Source: Parietichytrium sp. I65-24A (lineage: Eukaryota > Sar > Bigyra > Thraustochytrida > Thraustochytriidae). Taken from it: a DNA stretch of 64,000 nt. Made by a program: the position numbers and the translations under genes. A model generated the notes under the pieces. The model did no database searches. It saw nothing but the letters and a program-made list of their open reading frames with translations, and was not told the DNA's origin. Location of the stretch: contig BLSF01000026.1 of the NCBI GenBank assembly GCA_012862575.1, forward strand, positions 76,657 to 140,656, given 5' to 3'. Shown piece by piece: positions 1-10,166 of this stretch (its first letter is position 1; the number at the start of each line of letters is the position of its first letter).

Positions 1-473
1 CGAAGCTCGGTGAGCGCTCCGCTGCGCATGTTGAAGGTCACGCGCGACTCGAACTTTTTACCGTGTTCGTTCGAGGTTGGGTTGAAGATGGCGAGAGCAT
101 TTTGCGCAGCTTCAAACGTCTTTGCGATCTTGGACTCCTCGCGAGCGGCTTCCGTCTCGTGCATCTTGATGCCGACCTGCTCGACGCAGTTTTCGAGGTC
201 CGCCTCCGCCTGAAACTTTCGCGAGCACACTGAGCAGCAGCCGGTGGCCTTGGACTCTTCCAGCTGCCTCGCAAGAAGCTCTAGCGCGCCGGCGAAGATG
301 CAGATGTCCCTTTCGCTGTCGAGCATAATCTGCTCCAGCGCCATGTACTGATCGCTCGGGTTTTCCGGTGCGCCGTGTTTCTCCAGCAGCTCGCGAATCA
401 GAACATCTTCCGACGCATCCAGCTGCTTCTCCTCCACCACGTAGTCCAAGCACGCTCCCATCGGCGGCGCCAT
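1..473 (-). CDS. RAD50 zinc-hook-like protein, 3' part cut by window edge
   Basis: The frame reads from an ATG at 473 to the left edge (157 codons visible) with no stop. Residues about 50-100 resemble the middle of RAD50: a helical stretch, then CCSVCSRKFQAEADLE, which fits the CxxC zinc hook and following helix of eukaryotic RAD50 (human has CCPVCQRVF at this place). In RAD50 two such hooks clamp one zinc ion and join two MRN complexes at DNA ends. An in-frame stop at 534-536 closes the frame upstream and there is no other in-frame ATG, so the N-terminal Walker A half is not attached unless an intron lies here. A TATA-like run (502-512) sits just upstream. It could be the second exon of a split RAD50, a hook-only protein, or a remnant. 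The product beyond the edge is unknown. Confidence 0.5.
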   Translation of the reverse strand, partial: MAPPMGACLDYVVEEKQLDASEDVLIRELLEKHGAPENPSDQYMALEQIMLDSERDICIFAGALELLARQLEESKATGCCSVCSRKFQAEADLENCVEQVGIKMHETEAAREESKIAKTFEAAQNALAIFNPTSNEHGKKFESRVTFNMRSGALTEL

Positions 474-799
474 TCTCACTGCCAGCACTCGCTCGCCGCA
501 AGCATATATATGTCTTGTATATAGATGTACCAATCAATCAATCAAGCAAGCAAGCAATCGATCACCTCGCCTTCTGTGACGCCCAGCGCACTCACCGATC
601 GCCAAAAAAAACTTTGCCACTGACCAAACGCAGCGGTCCTTCCCGCACTGACCCCAGACAGAGCGGGCGCGCGTGTATAGCAAGTGAAAACTTAGCGACG
701 AATGAGAGGCAGGTTGCGCGAGTATTGTGTCTGTGTCTGCGCTGGCAGAGACGCAGAGACGCAGAGTGAGACAGAGAGGTTGTTGAGAGAGGGGCTCTG

Positions 800-1009
800 T
801 TGCTGATGTTGTTGTTTTTGATGTTGTTGTTGTTGTTGTTGTTGCTGTTAGTTTCTGCTCGGTCGGCGCAGAGGAGGAGCGAGGGAGATGGAGTCTCTTA
901 CCTGTCTCACCTGTCGCAAAATGGGTTGATAGTTTGCAGAGTTTGCAAGAGTTGAACAGAGTGCAGAGGACTCGCTTGCTTTTTGTTTTTGTTTTTGTTT
1001 TTGTCTTAG

Positions 1010-1040
<31 letters not shown>

Positions 1041-1200
1041 CACTTTTCTCTCTTTTTCGCTTTGTTTTCAAGGTCCTTATTACAATCGCAATTCGCGGTT
1101 CTCACAGTCGTACTAGCGAGGATAGTAGGAAGTCGATAGGCAGGGCTTTCTCTCCTCTCTCTCTCTCTCTCTTTCTGTCTCTCTCTCTCGTCTCTCTCTG
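800..1200. repeat. Cluster of simple repeats (TTG, TTTTTG, CTTT, CT)
   Basis: Successive microsatellite-like tracts: TTG-rich 800-850, TTTTTG 979-1003, CTTT 1010-1041 and CT 1148-1200. All are pyrimidine/T-rich on the plus strand, so reading frames over them are artefacts. Confidence 0.8.
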
Positions 1201-4200
1201 TAATTAAATGCCCAGAGTTCCTATGTTTCCCTCACAAACTGCGTAGAAGGCGGGAGGACCCTAACAGCGAATAGCAATGGATGGGAGGGTTGTAGGATGT
1301 GATAGGAGCAGGGGTAGAGAGGGGGAGAGAGAGAGATTGATGCAATTCAGTGGTGAGAGAGGGAAAGAGAAGGGGAATTCAGAAGGCGAGGAAAGAAAGA
1401 GAAGAAGAGCCAGAGGGGGGAAGAACTCTCTGAATCACTTAGCGAAGAACATAGAGTTTACTAGTCTCCAGTTCCCCTTTCGTCGCTATTTGCATTTGGC
1501 TTTACCGTTTGGCATAGGTGATAGGATTAAGCATGATATATGCTTTGGAGTAAGACACTCATTATGACATTTTAATAAGAGTGTAGTAGCGGAGCATTTT
1601 CGGGAGCATTTTTGCAACAATTTACTCTGAATTATTTCCGAATTGTGGCCATCTTTTCGTTTAGCTGCATCTATATGTTCCTTAATCGCTTTCCTCGTTT
1701 TCGCAATTCGTAATTTTCACTCTCACTCCGTGGACAGTGTCAAGGACGATGCAGTTGCTCCTGCGGAGAGTAGATACCACTAGTGTTTCGCCTGACTGGG
1801 CGTGGGAAGGTGTCCGTAGGCCATATTCTCCCTCTACAGGCTTCACCTATGATGCTAACAAGTATGTGGGGTGTTGTAAAAGTGGCTAGCCTTGTTGCGA
1901 GGCGTCAAACTTGTTGTGTGTAGCAGGGAGGTGGAACGGCTAAGGGACTTCTTCTTTTCCACCGTCTTTCTTCTTTCCGGTTTTACACCTCTGAAGCACG
2001 TCAAAACATACGCTCCCACTCTTAGGACCCGCTACATCAAACTGGAAGGAAACGAGGACGGCTTAGCGCAGTTTTAACTTAGGCGAGTTGGAGGTTTATG
2101 CACCAGCTCAACGAAACTTCTTTAGAGTATACAATGACGAAGGCTATGCAATTGAGAAGGGACCCAGTAGAGCTGGCATATGAGCTGAAAAGACTATTCT
2201 TGTCGCGCACATTGCGATTCTTTTTTTAATTGACAGTGAGAGGTAAAATAAAATGGTAACTCATAGTATCACGCAGTTTAGTGTTAATGTGGCCGGTAGA
2301 AGCAGTTGCCGGGTTCACATTCCACGTCTTACACACAACAAAATAGTCAGAACAGTAGCGTGCAGGAAAGTGATACTAGTACGAATATTAGCCTGGTCAT
2401 AACAAAACGCTATACGAGTTTACGAACATGAAAAAGAAGCATCGGACGAGTAGGTATAAATCTAGTCCCATTCGTGGCTCGCAGCAGTATCGTTGGACAT
2501 ATATGAATCCCCATAGTTCTCAGTAGGAGTAGAAGGAGGGTGAGTCGTCCCTCTAAGAAATTGGGCCAAAAAATCTACTTGCTCGTTTGGTTCATTTCTT
2601 CTTCTTTTTTTTTGAGAGTTGAAATCATAACAGTTTTCTGCCTCTCTGGTCTCTTTCGTTTCATTTTCCTCCTCCTTGTATTGCTTGTATTGACAATGTT
2701 GACAGACAGTTTTGCTCGCTTGCACAAGTCTCTTTCCTTCTCCGCCAATGCTTTTGAGTCTCTGGGACATCTCTCCCGCGCTCGAAGGTGGCAGTTAGTC
2801 ATAGTGCTAGATAAGACCAGACCTAACCTACTCCCCCGCCCTCTGACAAGTTACCAAGTGACTTTAGCATATTTTAACTAGCTACTCTAGTAGACGTGCT
2901 ATCTAACTAACTATCCGATTGATATTGAAAATAGTAAGGATCGAAAAGTGCGGCTCTGGCGTTTTTGGAGTGTTACAGTCCTAGATGATATTGTAGGCTA
3001 TGGAATTTGGTAGGAATTGCTGAAGCACTGAATGTTTGGCTTGCGCTTTGTGTCTATCAACTCCTACGGTAGCAAGGCATAGCCCATGCACCACACTATG
3101 GCGGAGGCTAATGATCGCTAACTTATATTAGGAGAATCCTGCGCCCCACATCTGCGCTTCTAGTGCATGGGACCAGCTCTACTCTAAATACTAACTAGTA
3201 GTTACAACACCAATGGAGCGAGTGGAACGAGGAGCACTGCAAATGTGGCCGATAAAACCTCCCTATGTTAAACAGTAAGTAATCGGGACTTGACTTGTTT
3301 AGCTTTAGCACTATCTAGAGTCATCAGTGAGGCATGGCTCGTGGAGGAGAGAACCCAACCTACGAATAAGCCTAAGCTAAGTAAGTAGTCCAACTTGTAA
3401 CGTGTGAGCTTTGTCTTCCGAACAATGGACTGGAGTCCCCCTCACAGACATTACCTCCACTCACAAAGCCTCAAGAGCCCTGAAGATTCGCACACTCTGA
3501 CGACAATATTCACTCTCCCTTTTCCTCCGCCGGTAGTCCTGCATAACTGCTCGTATAGCAACGGAGTGCACCTCGCTGCGTCTCAATATACTGAAAAGAG
3601 AGAAGAAAGAGAGAGGAGAGCAAAGTTGGAATAAGGTCGAGAAGGATCACTCTGGGGAGACTGAGGAGAAATGAAAAGTTTTTGGGTTGTGAGGAGCAGG
3701 AGACCAATGGGGCTATTGCTAGCTAAGCTTACAGCATAGACCCACCGAGATTGTAGTCATTCTTATGATTCGCCATGACGGGCGATGACGCCACGAATCC
3801 ATCCACTCACAGCTCTCCTCGTCATCACTAAATGGACTCAGCAGAATCAATAGGCTTGCTCTTACGACGCCTCTGGGCGACGCATGCAACTTCAACTATC
3901 ATTGCTGGCTAGCATCCTGGAACCAGAACTGAACGAAGATTATTAGAGTTCCATGTAAGGTCCAAGAACCTTGTTTTTGGTTAGGCTTCTGTAAGAACCA
4001 GAACCCAAACCACTTTTATCTATTTGGGGTAGTGTTCGGAACCCTATTTGGAATGGAGAACTCGAGTATCTGGTCCTTCGCGGGTTCCAGAACCTTCAAA
4101 CCTTGCGGCTCCGCAAAAATGCATAATTAGAGAATTATCGACACGCATTTATTTGTCAAAGACCCGCCTACCAAATGCTTTGAAAGAGCTTTCTCGAATT

Positions 4201-4916
4201 CCGCAGAGAAAAAGAGAAACACTCTGCAGACTCGTTGCCGCACTTGGAGCGCAGACCTATGCTTTTGCTTTGCTCACTAATCATTACTCACTACCTGGTA
4301 CTCAGTACTCACGCGTTGTGGGATGTTGTGGGAGTGAATCGTTCACAATGTCCATCATTCCATCATGATGACGTTGGAAATCAACGGTTTATTTTCGATC
4401 ACCTATCGGTAGGTAAATAATAAATGTGCGAACAGTACGATCAACGAACTCGCAATGCCAGAACCGAATTCCAGGAGCACTAAACCTCTCTTGCTCCATG
4501 TCGTCATCGTTACTAGCGATTGAGAGTATGAATGTCCACGCATCTGACGTCAGAATGAAAAGAAGGGAATCGGCTTGATGTATGTACGGCAAAGCCCACC
4601 TCACTCTTACCGTCTTTCCTACGCCCCCACGCACCTTCTTCCATAGCCCTTCTTAGCACCACAGAGAAGCCAGCGAGCACTAGCCACTCTCACCGTTTCC
4701 GCTATCCCCTCCGCTACCCTTCAGCCACCTGGAACGCTAATAGGTCCTACCCTACCCGCCACCTACGATTCCGCATAGAGGCGTTTTGTCGGAGCCATTG
4801 GGCTCGATGGTTTGTAACCCCTCTACTAGATACGGTAGGATGCCTTGGTAGAACGGGAGTAGGGAGTCCTACGCGTTCGCGGGGATTGGAGATGAGTGAT
4901 AATTGATTGGAAGGTT

Positions 4917-5141
4917 TTCCATAGTTTCCATAGTTTCCATAGTTCAATGAACGTAGTTTGCCGATTGATTGATTGATTGATTGATAGTTTGATAGTCTGT
5001 TGAGTGATAGTTTTGAAACATTGCGGATAGTTCAGTTTTGAACGCCGTCAATCGCAGTTTGCAGAGTTTGCAGAGTTTGCAGAGCGCGACTGGGAGGAGG
5101 GTGCGAGCTGTGAGAGACGGGAGACAGGAGACAGGAGACAG
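4917..5141. repeat. Short tandem repeats in the promoter/5' leader of the sugar transporter
   Basis: Four different short tandem repeats lie within 270 bp of the transporter ATG: TTTCCATAG x3, GATT x5-6, GCAGAGTTT x3 and GGAGACA x3. The last ends about 45 bp before the ATG and is probably in the transcribed leader. Confidence 0.7.
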
Positions 5142-5184
5142 TGTATCAGCAAAGTCGTGCAGGTCAGACGCAGGTTGGTGAAAG

Positions 5185-6171
5185 ATGGTGACTGTGGCGC
5201 ACTTGGCGTTCATCGGGCTCGGATATGCGATCTCGAGCAGTTGCTTGGTGATTATTAACAAGTGGGCGCTGCTGGAATGGCCGTACTCCAGCTCGCTCAC
5301 GTTTGTGCAGCTGACGGCGTCATGGATCGTGGCAATGCTCATCGGTAAAATCGGGCTCGTGGAGGTGGACGCTCTGGACATGGGCAAGATCAAAGCGTTC
5401 TCGCCTGCCTGCCTCATCTTCTTTGTTGCAATCGCATGCAACATGAAACTGCTGCAGTACGCCAACGTGGACACTTTCATCGTGCTTCGCAGCTTGGTCC
5501 CCCTGGCAACCACTTTTGCGGAGAGAATCGCTCTTGGAACCCCGCTTCCATCCGCTAAAGTCTTTGCAACCCTGATCCTCATCGTGATCGGATCCATCGG
5601 CTACGTTCAGGAGGACAAGGACTTTTCCTTGACCGCGTATTTTTGGGGAGCGGCATACGTTATCTCCATGGTTGTTGACACCGTTCTTGTGAAGAAAGTA
5701 GTCACTGACGTTGAGCTCACCCCGTGGGGATTGGTCCTGTACAACAACCTGATCGCTAGCGTCCTGTACCCTGTCTTTGCTGCTTTTACCGGCGAGCTCA
5801 ACGCCATCCCCGAAGCACTCCTCCAGCTCGCTGGACCTGAGTCGAAAAGCCTTATGGCTGTAAGCGCTTCTTGCTTCTTTGGGATTGCAATCAGCTACTT
5901 CGGCCTCAACGCCCGTAAGCTTCTTCAGGCCACCGCCTTCTCTGTCCTCGGAGTGGTCTGCAAGTTTGCCACTGTCCTTGTGAATACCGTTGTTTGGGAG
6001 CACCACGCGTCGCCTGTTGGAATCTTTTGGCTTCTCGTCTGTATCGCCGGAGGCATCCTCTACCAGCAGGCAGTCAAGAGTGCTGCCGTCACTACAAAGA
6101 GGGAACAGGAGTTCTCCCGCCTCGCCACCGAGGACCCAAGCGAAAATGAAGACGGCGAGCATGCTGTCTAA
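5185..6171 (+). CDS. GDP-sugar (GDP-mannose/fucose-type) transporter, GONST/Vrg4-like
   Basis: A 328-aa integral membrane protein of the DMT/NST superfamily with about ten hydrophobic segments spread over its length and a short acidic cytoplasmic tail. Family signs are NVDTFIVLRS (residues 95-104), the stretch GLNARK (240-245) at the place where GDP-mannose transporters carry their GALNK-type nucleotide-binding motif, and the following WEHHASPVGI then LLVCIAGGILYQQ, close to plant GONST/GFT1 carriers. Such proteins sit in the Golgi and exchange GDP-sugar for GMP to feed glycosylation. The exact sugar (mannose, fucose, galactose) cannot be told from sequence. The start is a clear ATG in a purine-rich context. 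A long open frame on the opposite strand is a shadow. Single exon. Confidence 0.8.
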   Translation: MVTVAHLAFIGLGYAISSSCLVIINKWALLEWPYSSSLTFVQLTASWIVAMLIGKIGLVEVDALDMGKIKAFSPACLIFFVAIACNMKLLQYANVDTFIVLRSLVPLATTFAERIALGTPLPSAKVFATLILIVIGSIGYVQEDKDFSLTAYFWGAAYVISMVVDTVLVKKVVTDVELTPWGLVLYNNLIASVLYPVFAAFTGELNAIPEALLQLAGPESKSLMAVSASCFFGIAISYFGLNARKLLQATAFSVLGVVCKFATVLVNTVVWEHHASPVGIFWLLVCIAGGILYQQAVKSAAVTTKREQEFSRLATEDPSENEDGEHAV

Positions 6172-7804
6172 TCTGCTGATGACCGTGCGCTTCAGTGATC
6201 GCACTTGTAGAACGAAGAATACCTCTGCTCTTACTATCAAAATATAGCCCGCACAATTGCACTAAACATTCACTCTTTCATCCATCCATCCATCCCTTCT
6301 TGTTTTCGTGGGGCGCTAACCTACCGCCTCTCTTATGGTAGCCTTTCGTCGAAGAACGTGCAAATCGTGTTGACTTGATGTCAATGAGAGAAGAAGGCAC
6401 GGCGGCAACAAGAACTACTCAGGTGCAAACTTTCACAGCCTCCTCTCATCTACGCGTCCCCCTGGCCGGTTCGACGTACTAGCCAAGACATCTAACTAGA
6501 CCAGAACCTGGAGCTGCGAACTGCAGATCAGATCATCCGCCACCGTTACTTTCCATCGCATAGACTCGGCGCAGACCAAAGCAGATCGTGTGCGATTCTC
6601 GATTCTCGATTCTCGATTCTCGATTCTCGATTCTCAATTCTCAATTCTCAATTCTCGATAAAAATTTTCACTCTCACGCAATGTTGGGCCGACCATTCGT
6701 GCTCGGTTTTGACGCCTCAATCTGCAGGTCATGCGTTAACAGCACAAGACTCAAACTCTCCGGGCATTGTAACGAGTGTCACGAGACCTTGCAGCATTCT
6801 CAAGGATTCAGCCTCTTCAAGCTTGGAGCAAGCTGATGGACTAGGTGGCGCATTTGATCGAGACATCATAAACCTCGTTGCCCTTGAGAGGCTTTTCGCC
6901 AACACCAGCTCATAGGAAATGCAGAGCGTTCGTTTAAAAAAAATGCCGCTCGACCCTGAGCACTGAACAGCAACCATTGCCTGATATTTGAGTACTGACT
7001 GTGAATACTAACCATATGCGAGTCGGGAATATTGAGACCGTCGGACCACCAGAGAAACGAACGGTCTTGAAAGTAAATAAGACGACTGCATGAAGCGGCA
7101 AATGTACTCACTGTCAGTACACAAAACACCAACTGCCACCCCGTAACCGTCTGACCGTGACTACAAATACGGCAACGGACATGTTAGCGGCTCCTAGAAA
7201 AACAATTTAATTATTGAGATCTATCAAACCCGACGATGACCTGAGACGTACTTTAACTCCAAAATCCAGATTACCCACCGCTCCGCCGACGGGCAATGCG
7301 TTCGTGAAGCTTACGTGAATTGTGTCAAGCCACGAAGTGACAGCGTAAACAAACCCTATCGGAAGGTGGGGTTCATTTGTGTGCCTCGACATTCTCAACT
7401 TCCAATGAAAAGGGAAGCGTTTTGCGTTTCGGAAGTGAGCGTTGGGAAGGCATCGATGATCTCACACAGTCCCATTGTGTGCGTCTCAATCCCTCGATGA
7501 ACAAAAAAATGAGATCCGGTTGCGGAAGTGTGTAGGCGCTGTGAATCGAGAAAAGCAAATGGCTTATAAGAAACAGACACAAAAACACGCATCTGTGGAG
7601 CAACAATCAACCGCATCGTTCGCTCAACCTAGTCCCTGTATTCAGACCTGTGCTTACAATGCCAGGGAACGTAGGCTTCCTTCCGCCCCAGGTCTGTCAG
7701 TGTGGCTTACTTTGCTAGCTTGCCTTTGTGGCCTCGTCAAAACCAAAAGCCAATGACTCGAAAGGGATGATTTCGCGAGTGTCCGGCAAAAGAGCCGCAG
7801 AAGA
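6172..7804. other. Intergenic, 1.6 kb
   Basis: Contains the 3' flank of the sugar transporter, a 7-bp tandem repeat (6594-6656) and the promoter of the first EGF-7TM gene. The last 60 bp (about 7744-7804), including a CCAAT pentamer at 7750-7754, match the upstream region of the second copy. No other gene is supported. Confidence 0.5.
6594..6656. repeat. 7-bp tandem repeat GATTCTC, nine units
   Basis: Six units GATTCTC are followed by three AATTCTC units with no interruption. It is non-coding; the frames across it encode only SRFSILD-like repeats. Confidence 0.85.
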
Positions 7805-8917
7805 ATGGAGGCTTCGAATTGCAGCTCGGTGCAGTGCGGCTCCAAGGCCGTCTGCGCTGAGTCTGCTCTCGGAGAGCCGCTGTGCTTTTGCACGACAGGC
7901 TTTGCATTTGACTCACCTGTGCGAGCAAGTTCGCAGTACATCTGCGTACACGAGTATGCGGACATCATGTTGGCACTTTGGGCTGCGTGGGCCATATTGT
8001 CGTGCGTCTCGCTGGTTATCATGACTGGCATAGTGTTTCACAGGCACTTCACAAGGCGTCGGGCTGGAATGCAAACAAGCAAGAGAATAACGCTGTCACT
8101 CTTCTTCAAGAACACAGCGACTCACGTGCTTTTTCTCTTGGCTACTTGTCGGAAACTTCAGCTGCCAGAAGATCGCTACATCGGATTCGACTTTTGGCTG
8201 ACAAGCATGTCGTACTTTTGCTTCTCTCTTGCTGGCATTGGCGTTCTGAGGGAGGTGGTTCGCTTTTCTAAATACTTTTACCTCAAGAGGCGGCGCTGGA
8301 CCGAGGAGCATAACCTGGACACTGTTATGCTCAGCAACCGAGCGCTTGGCAAATTAACGCCTAAAGCTACGGCGCAGGTCTTTGCAGTCTTTATTGTGCT
8401 TACGCAACAGGCTTTGGCTTGCTTAACTCTTGGAGAGCATGCAGCGTGGTCGTTGCCTGCGTTCACAGTTTCTTTGGCTGTATTTGACGCACTTTTCGCG
8501 CTTCTTCTCTGGCTGTTCGGAGGTCCCGTCTTGCGCGACCTTCGACAGCTCGCCGACCTCACTTGCTTGAACAAGAATGACCGACCGGCTATGGAAGTGT
8601 TGAACAAGCAAATTAAAGTTGCACAATCAACGTTAAAACTCCAAATACTCGTATTAATGGCAACTTGTACGTCATTCTGTCTGCTCAGCATTCTTGCCTT
8701 GGTGTATTCTGGCATCCTGAGAAACACGGAACTATTCTTCCTGTGCTTTGTTTTCCCAGCATTTATAATTACTCAAATGGCGATCTTTCTCTCCAAAGCT
8801 CGCTTGTCGCGAAGCAGGATTCGCAGAAGTAGAGTCCATCCCGCAACATCGCAGCGACAACAAGGCACCAAAACGAGGATATCCACAGTTTCGAGTCTAC
8901 AACCTTTGCAAAGCTGA
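7805..8917 (+). CDS. EGF-like seven-transmembrane protein, copy 1
   Basis: A 370-aa protein of a family I do not recognise. The N-terminus is cysteine-rich: C6, C11, C17, C27, C29 and C47, with CxC followed by T-T-G-F, an EGF-like signature. Seven hydrophobic segments follow (about 55-78, 95-117, 125-150, 188-208, 218-240, 278-302, 309-329). The loop after segment 1 (HRHFTRRR), the loop after segment 3 (YLKRRRW) and the tail (RIRRSRVH) are strongly basic. By the positive-inside rule this puts the EGF domain outside and the tail in the cytoplasm, the topology of a GPCR. There is no cleavable signal peptide. The loop between segments 5 and 6 is long. The role is inferred only as a receptor-like surface protein. 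It is paralogous to the genes at 10167, 13386, 15710 and 18310. Confidence 0.8.
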   Translation: MEASNCSSVQCGSKAVCAESALGEPLCFCTTGFAFDSPVRASSQYICVHEYADIMLALWAAWAILSCVSLVIMTGIVFHRHFTRRRAGMQTSKRITLSLFFKNTATHVLFLLATCRKLQLPEDRYIGFDFWLTSMSYFCFSLAGIGVLREVVRFSKYFYLKRRRWTEEHNLDTVMLSNRALGKLTPKATAQVFAVFIVLTQQALACLTLGEHAAWSLPAFTVSLAVFDALFALLLWLFGGPVLRDLRQLADLTCLNKNDRPAMEVLNKQIKVAQSTLKLQILVLMATCTSFCLLSILALVYSGILRNTELFFLCFVFPAFIITQMAIFLSKARLSRSRIRRSRVHPATSQRQQGTKTRISTVSSLQPLQS

Positions 8918-10166
8918 TCGGTCCAGCTGGAATCCACCAAAGAGAGAAAAAAGACTCTCGAAGGGTGACTTCATAACGTACTCCAGGGTCGGCAACTCGT
9001 GTACTAGGTATCCCAATTCCACGATTCCATGGTTCCATCGTTCCATGGTTCCATGGCAGTGAGCAGAGGTCCGACAAGACGGAAATACTTCTCGAGTTCT
9101 TGTACGATTCGAGCCAAGCTGCCGTATTGGCTGATCCCTCTCTTTCCTATGTTTTCTGTTTACTATTTTCTCGACAAAGTTATTTCGCACGCGAATGGTC
9201 TTGCGGGCGAAAAGTTTAGTGTGATCCAAGTTAATGACAAGCGAGACGCGTCTGAGGGTCCTCACAATTCTGACTCCTCCGGAGGTGGTCCTGTAGGTCA
9301 AGAATCATGCGACACATCTTTATCTTTTTCTTCTTTTCTTCATCCGATCGGAGTCTCCTCCTTCACTACCAAATCTTTCACGTCTATATTTGGATCGTGA
9401 AAACCGACCCAAGCTTCGCTCAAACCTCGAGATTCGGGAAAGGGGACCTGAAGACATACATGTACAAGGTCAGTACCAGAAATCAACTGTAGATTGCAGC
9501 CACCTTTTCGAGGGAGTGGTTTTCTGTCAACCACAACCTCGCCTGATCTCGAAGAACTGCAGAAAAGGAAAAGGGATATGAAGGAAGGTCATTGAATCTG
9601 GTGTGAGTCAGCAGGCCCACAGTGTGTTCCCATTCTTGCCGAATGTGCGGCCAATTCGGAGCACAGTCGGGTGGGTTCGAGCGCGAAAAGAGATTCAAAA
9701 GGTGAAAAAGTCCGATGGTGATCAAGGTGTCGTTTGGCACTTGGTCAGAAGCGTTTATGCACAAGCCACAGAATACGTACTAGCAGAGAAAATTGAATTT
9801 ACGGAGTCCTTATAACTGCGTCAAGTGCCTTAACAAAACTACTCAGTCTTTCGAAGCTCCGCCTCGGGCCGCGCTTTGCATCGCTCTTTGCGCTGGCGAA
9901 CCTGCGGTACTCAGAAACCTTAAAAGTGAAAGAAGTGGGGTCGAGAAAACAGGCAACATAAGACATTAAAAAAAACAGGCAATACCGGTACAGCATCCAA
10001 GCTCGAGTCACACCAGAACTTGAGAAGTATTTCCAAATTACCGGACCTCAGCTCATCGCCAAATATTTTAATCAGCATTCTGCGAAGGTTGCCGACCCGG
10101 GAGTATGTAGAGAAGGCAGCCTTGAGAACGTCTCTTTCACTCTTTGGTGGGTTCCAGCGGGGCCGA
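8918..10166. other. Spacer between convergent copies 1 and 2
   Basis: The first and last ~85 bp are inverted copies of one another (3' flanks of copies 1 and 2). The unique centre contains a GTTCCATG-type repeat (9016-9057) and short non-convincing frames. No other gene was seen. Confidence 0.55.
9016..9057. repeat. GTTCCATG short tandem repeat
   Basis: Four to five imperfect units of GTTCCATG/GATTCCATG lie directly after the duplicated 3' flank of copy 1. CCATGG palindromes recur within it. Confidence 0.7.

Larger units (their letters stand above)
474..5184. other. Intergenic, 4.7 kb, no convincing gene
   Basis: No long frame here has natural protein composition, and the short frames are either homopolymer-like or start at non-ATG codons. 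The stretch holds simple tracts: TTG-rich (800-850), TTTTTG and CTTT runs (979-1041), a CT tract (1148-1200), and near the downstream gene a 9-bp TTTCCATAG repeat (4917-4944), GATT (4963-4985), GCAGAGTTT (5054-5085) and GGAGACA (5114-5141). From 3920 to 4100 the word GAACC/GGTTC recurs. No tRNA or snRNA was recognised. Confidence 0.5.

Noticed and set aside
534-1043. Frame with KERKKERKTKTKTK
   Set aside because: Translation of TTTC/TTTTTG microsatellites.
5320-6240. 306-codon open frame antisense to the sugar transporter
   Set aside because: It is the shadow of a GC-rich coding sequence; composition is unlike a natural protein and no domain is visible.
7475-7756. Hydrophobic leader-like end of a 93-codon frame before EGF-7TM copy 1, a possible signal-peptide exon
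   Set aside because: It is not conserved upstream of copy 2, where the homologous flank begins only near the CCAAT, and no convincing donor/acceptor pair joins it in frame.
7805-8917. CREST-superfamily hydrolase (TMEM8/PGAP6-like) reading of the EGF-7TM proteins
   Set aside because: The conserved Ser, Asp and HxxxH pattern of CREST enzymes is not present in the membrane segments.
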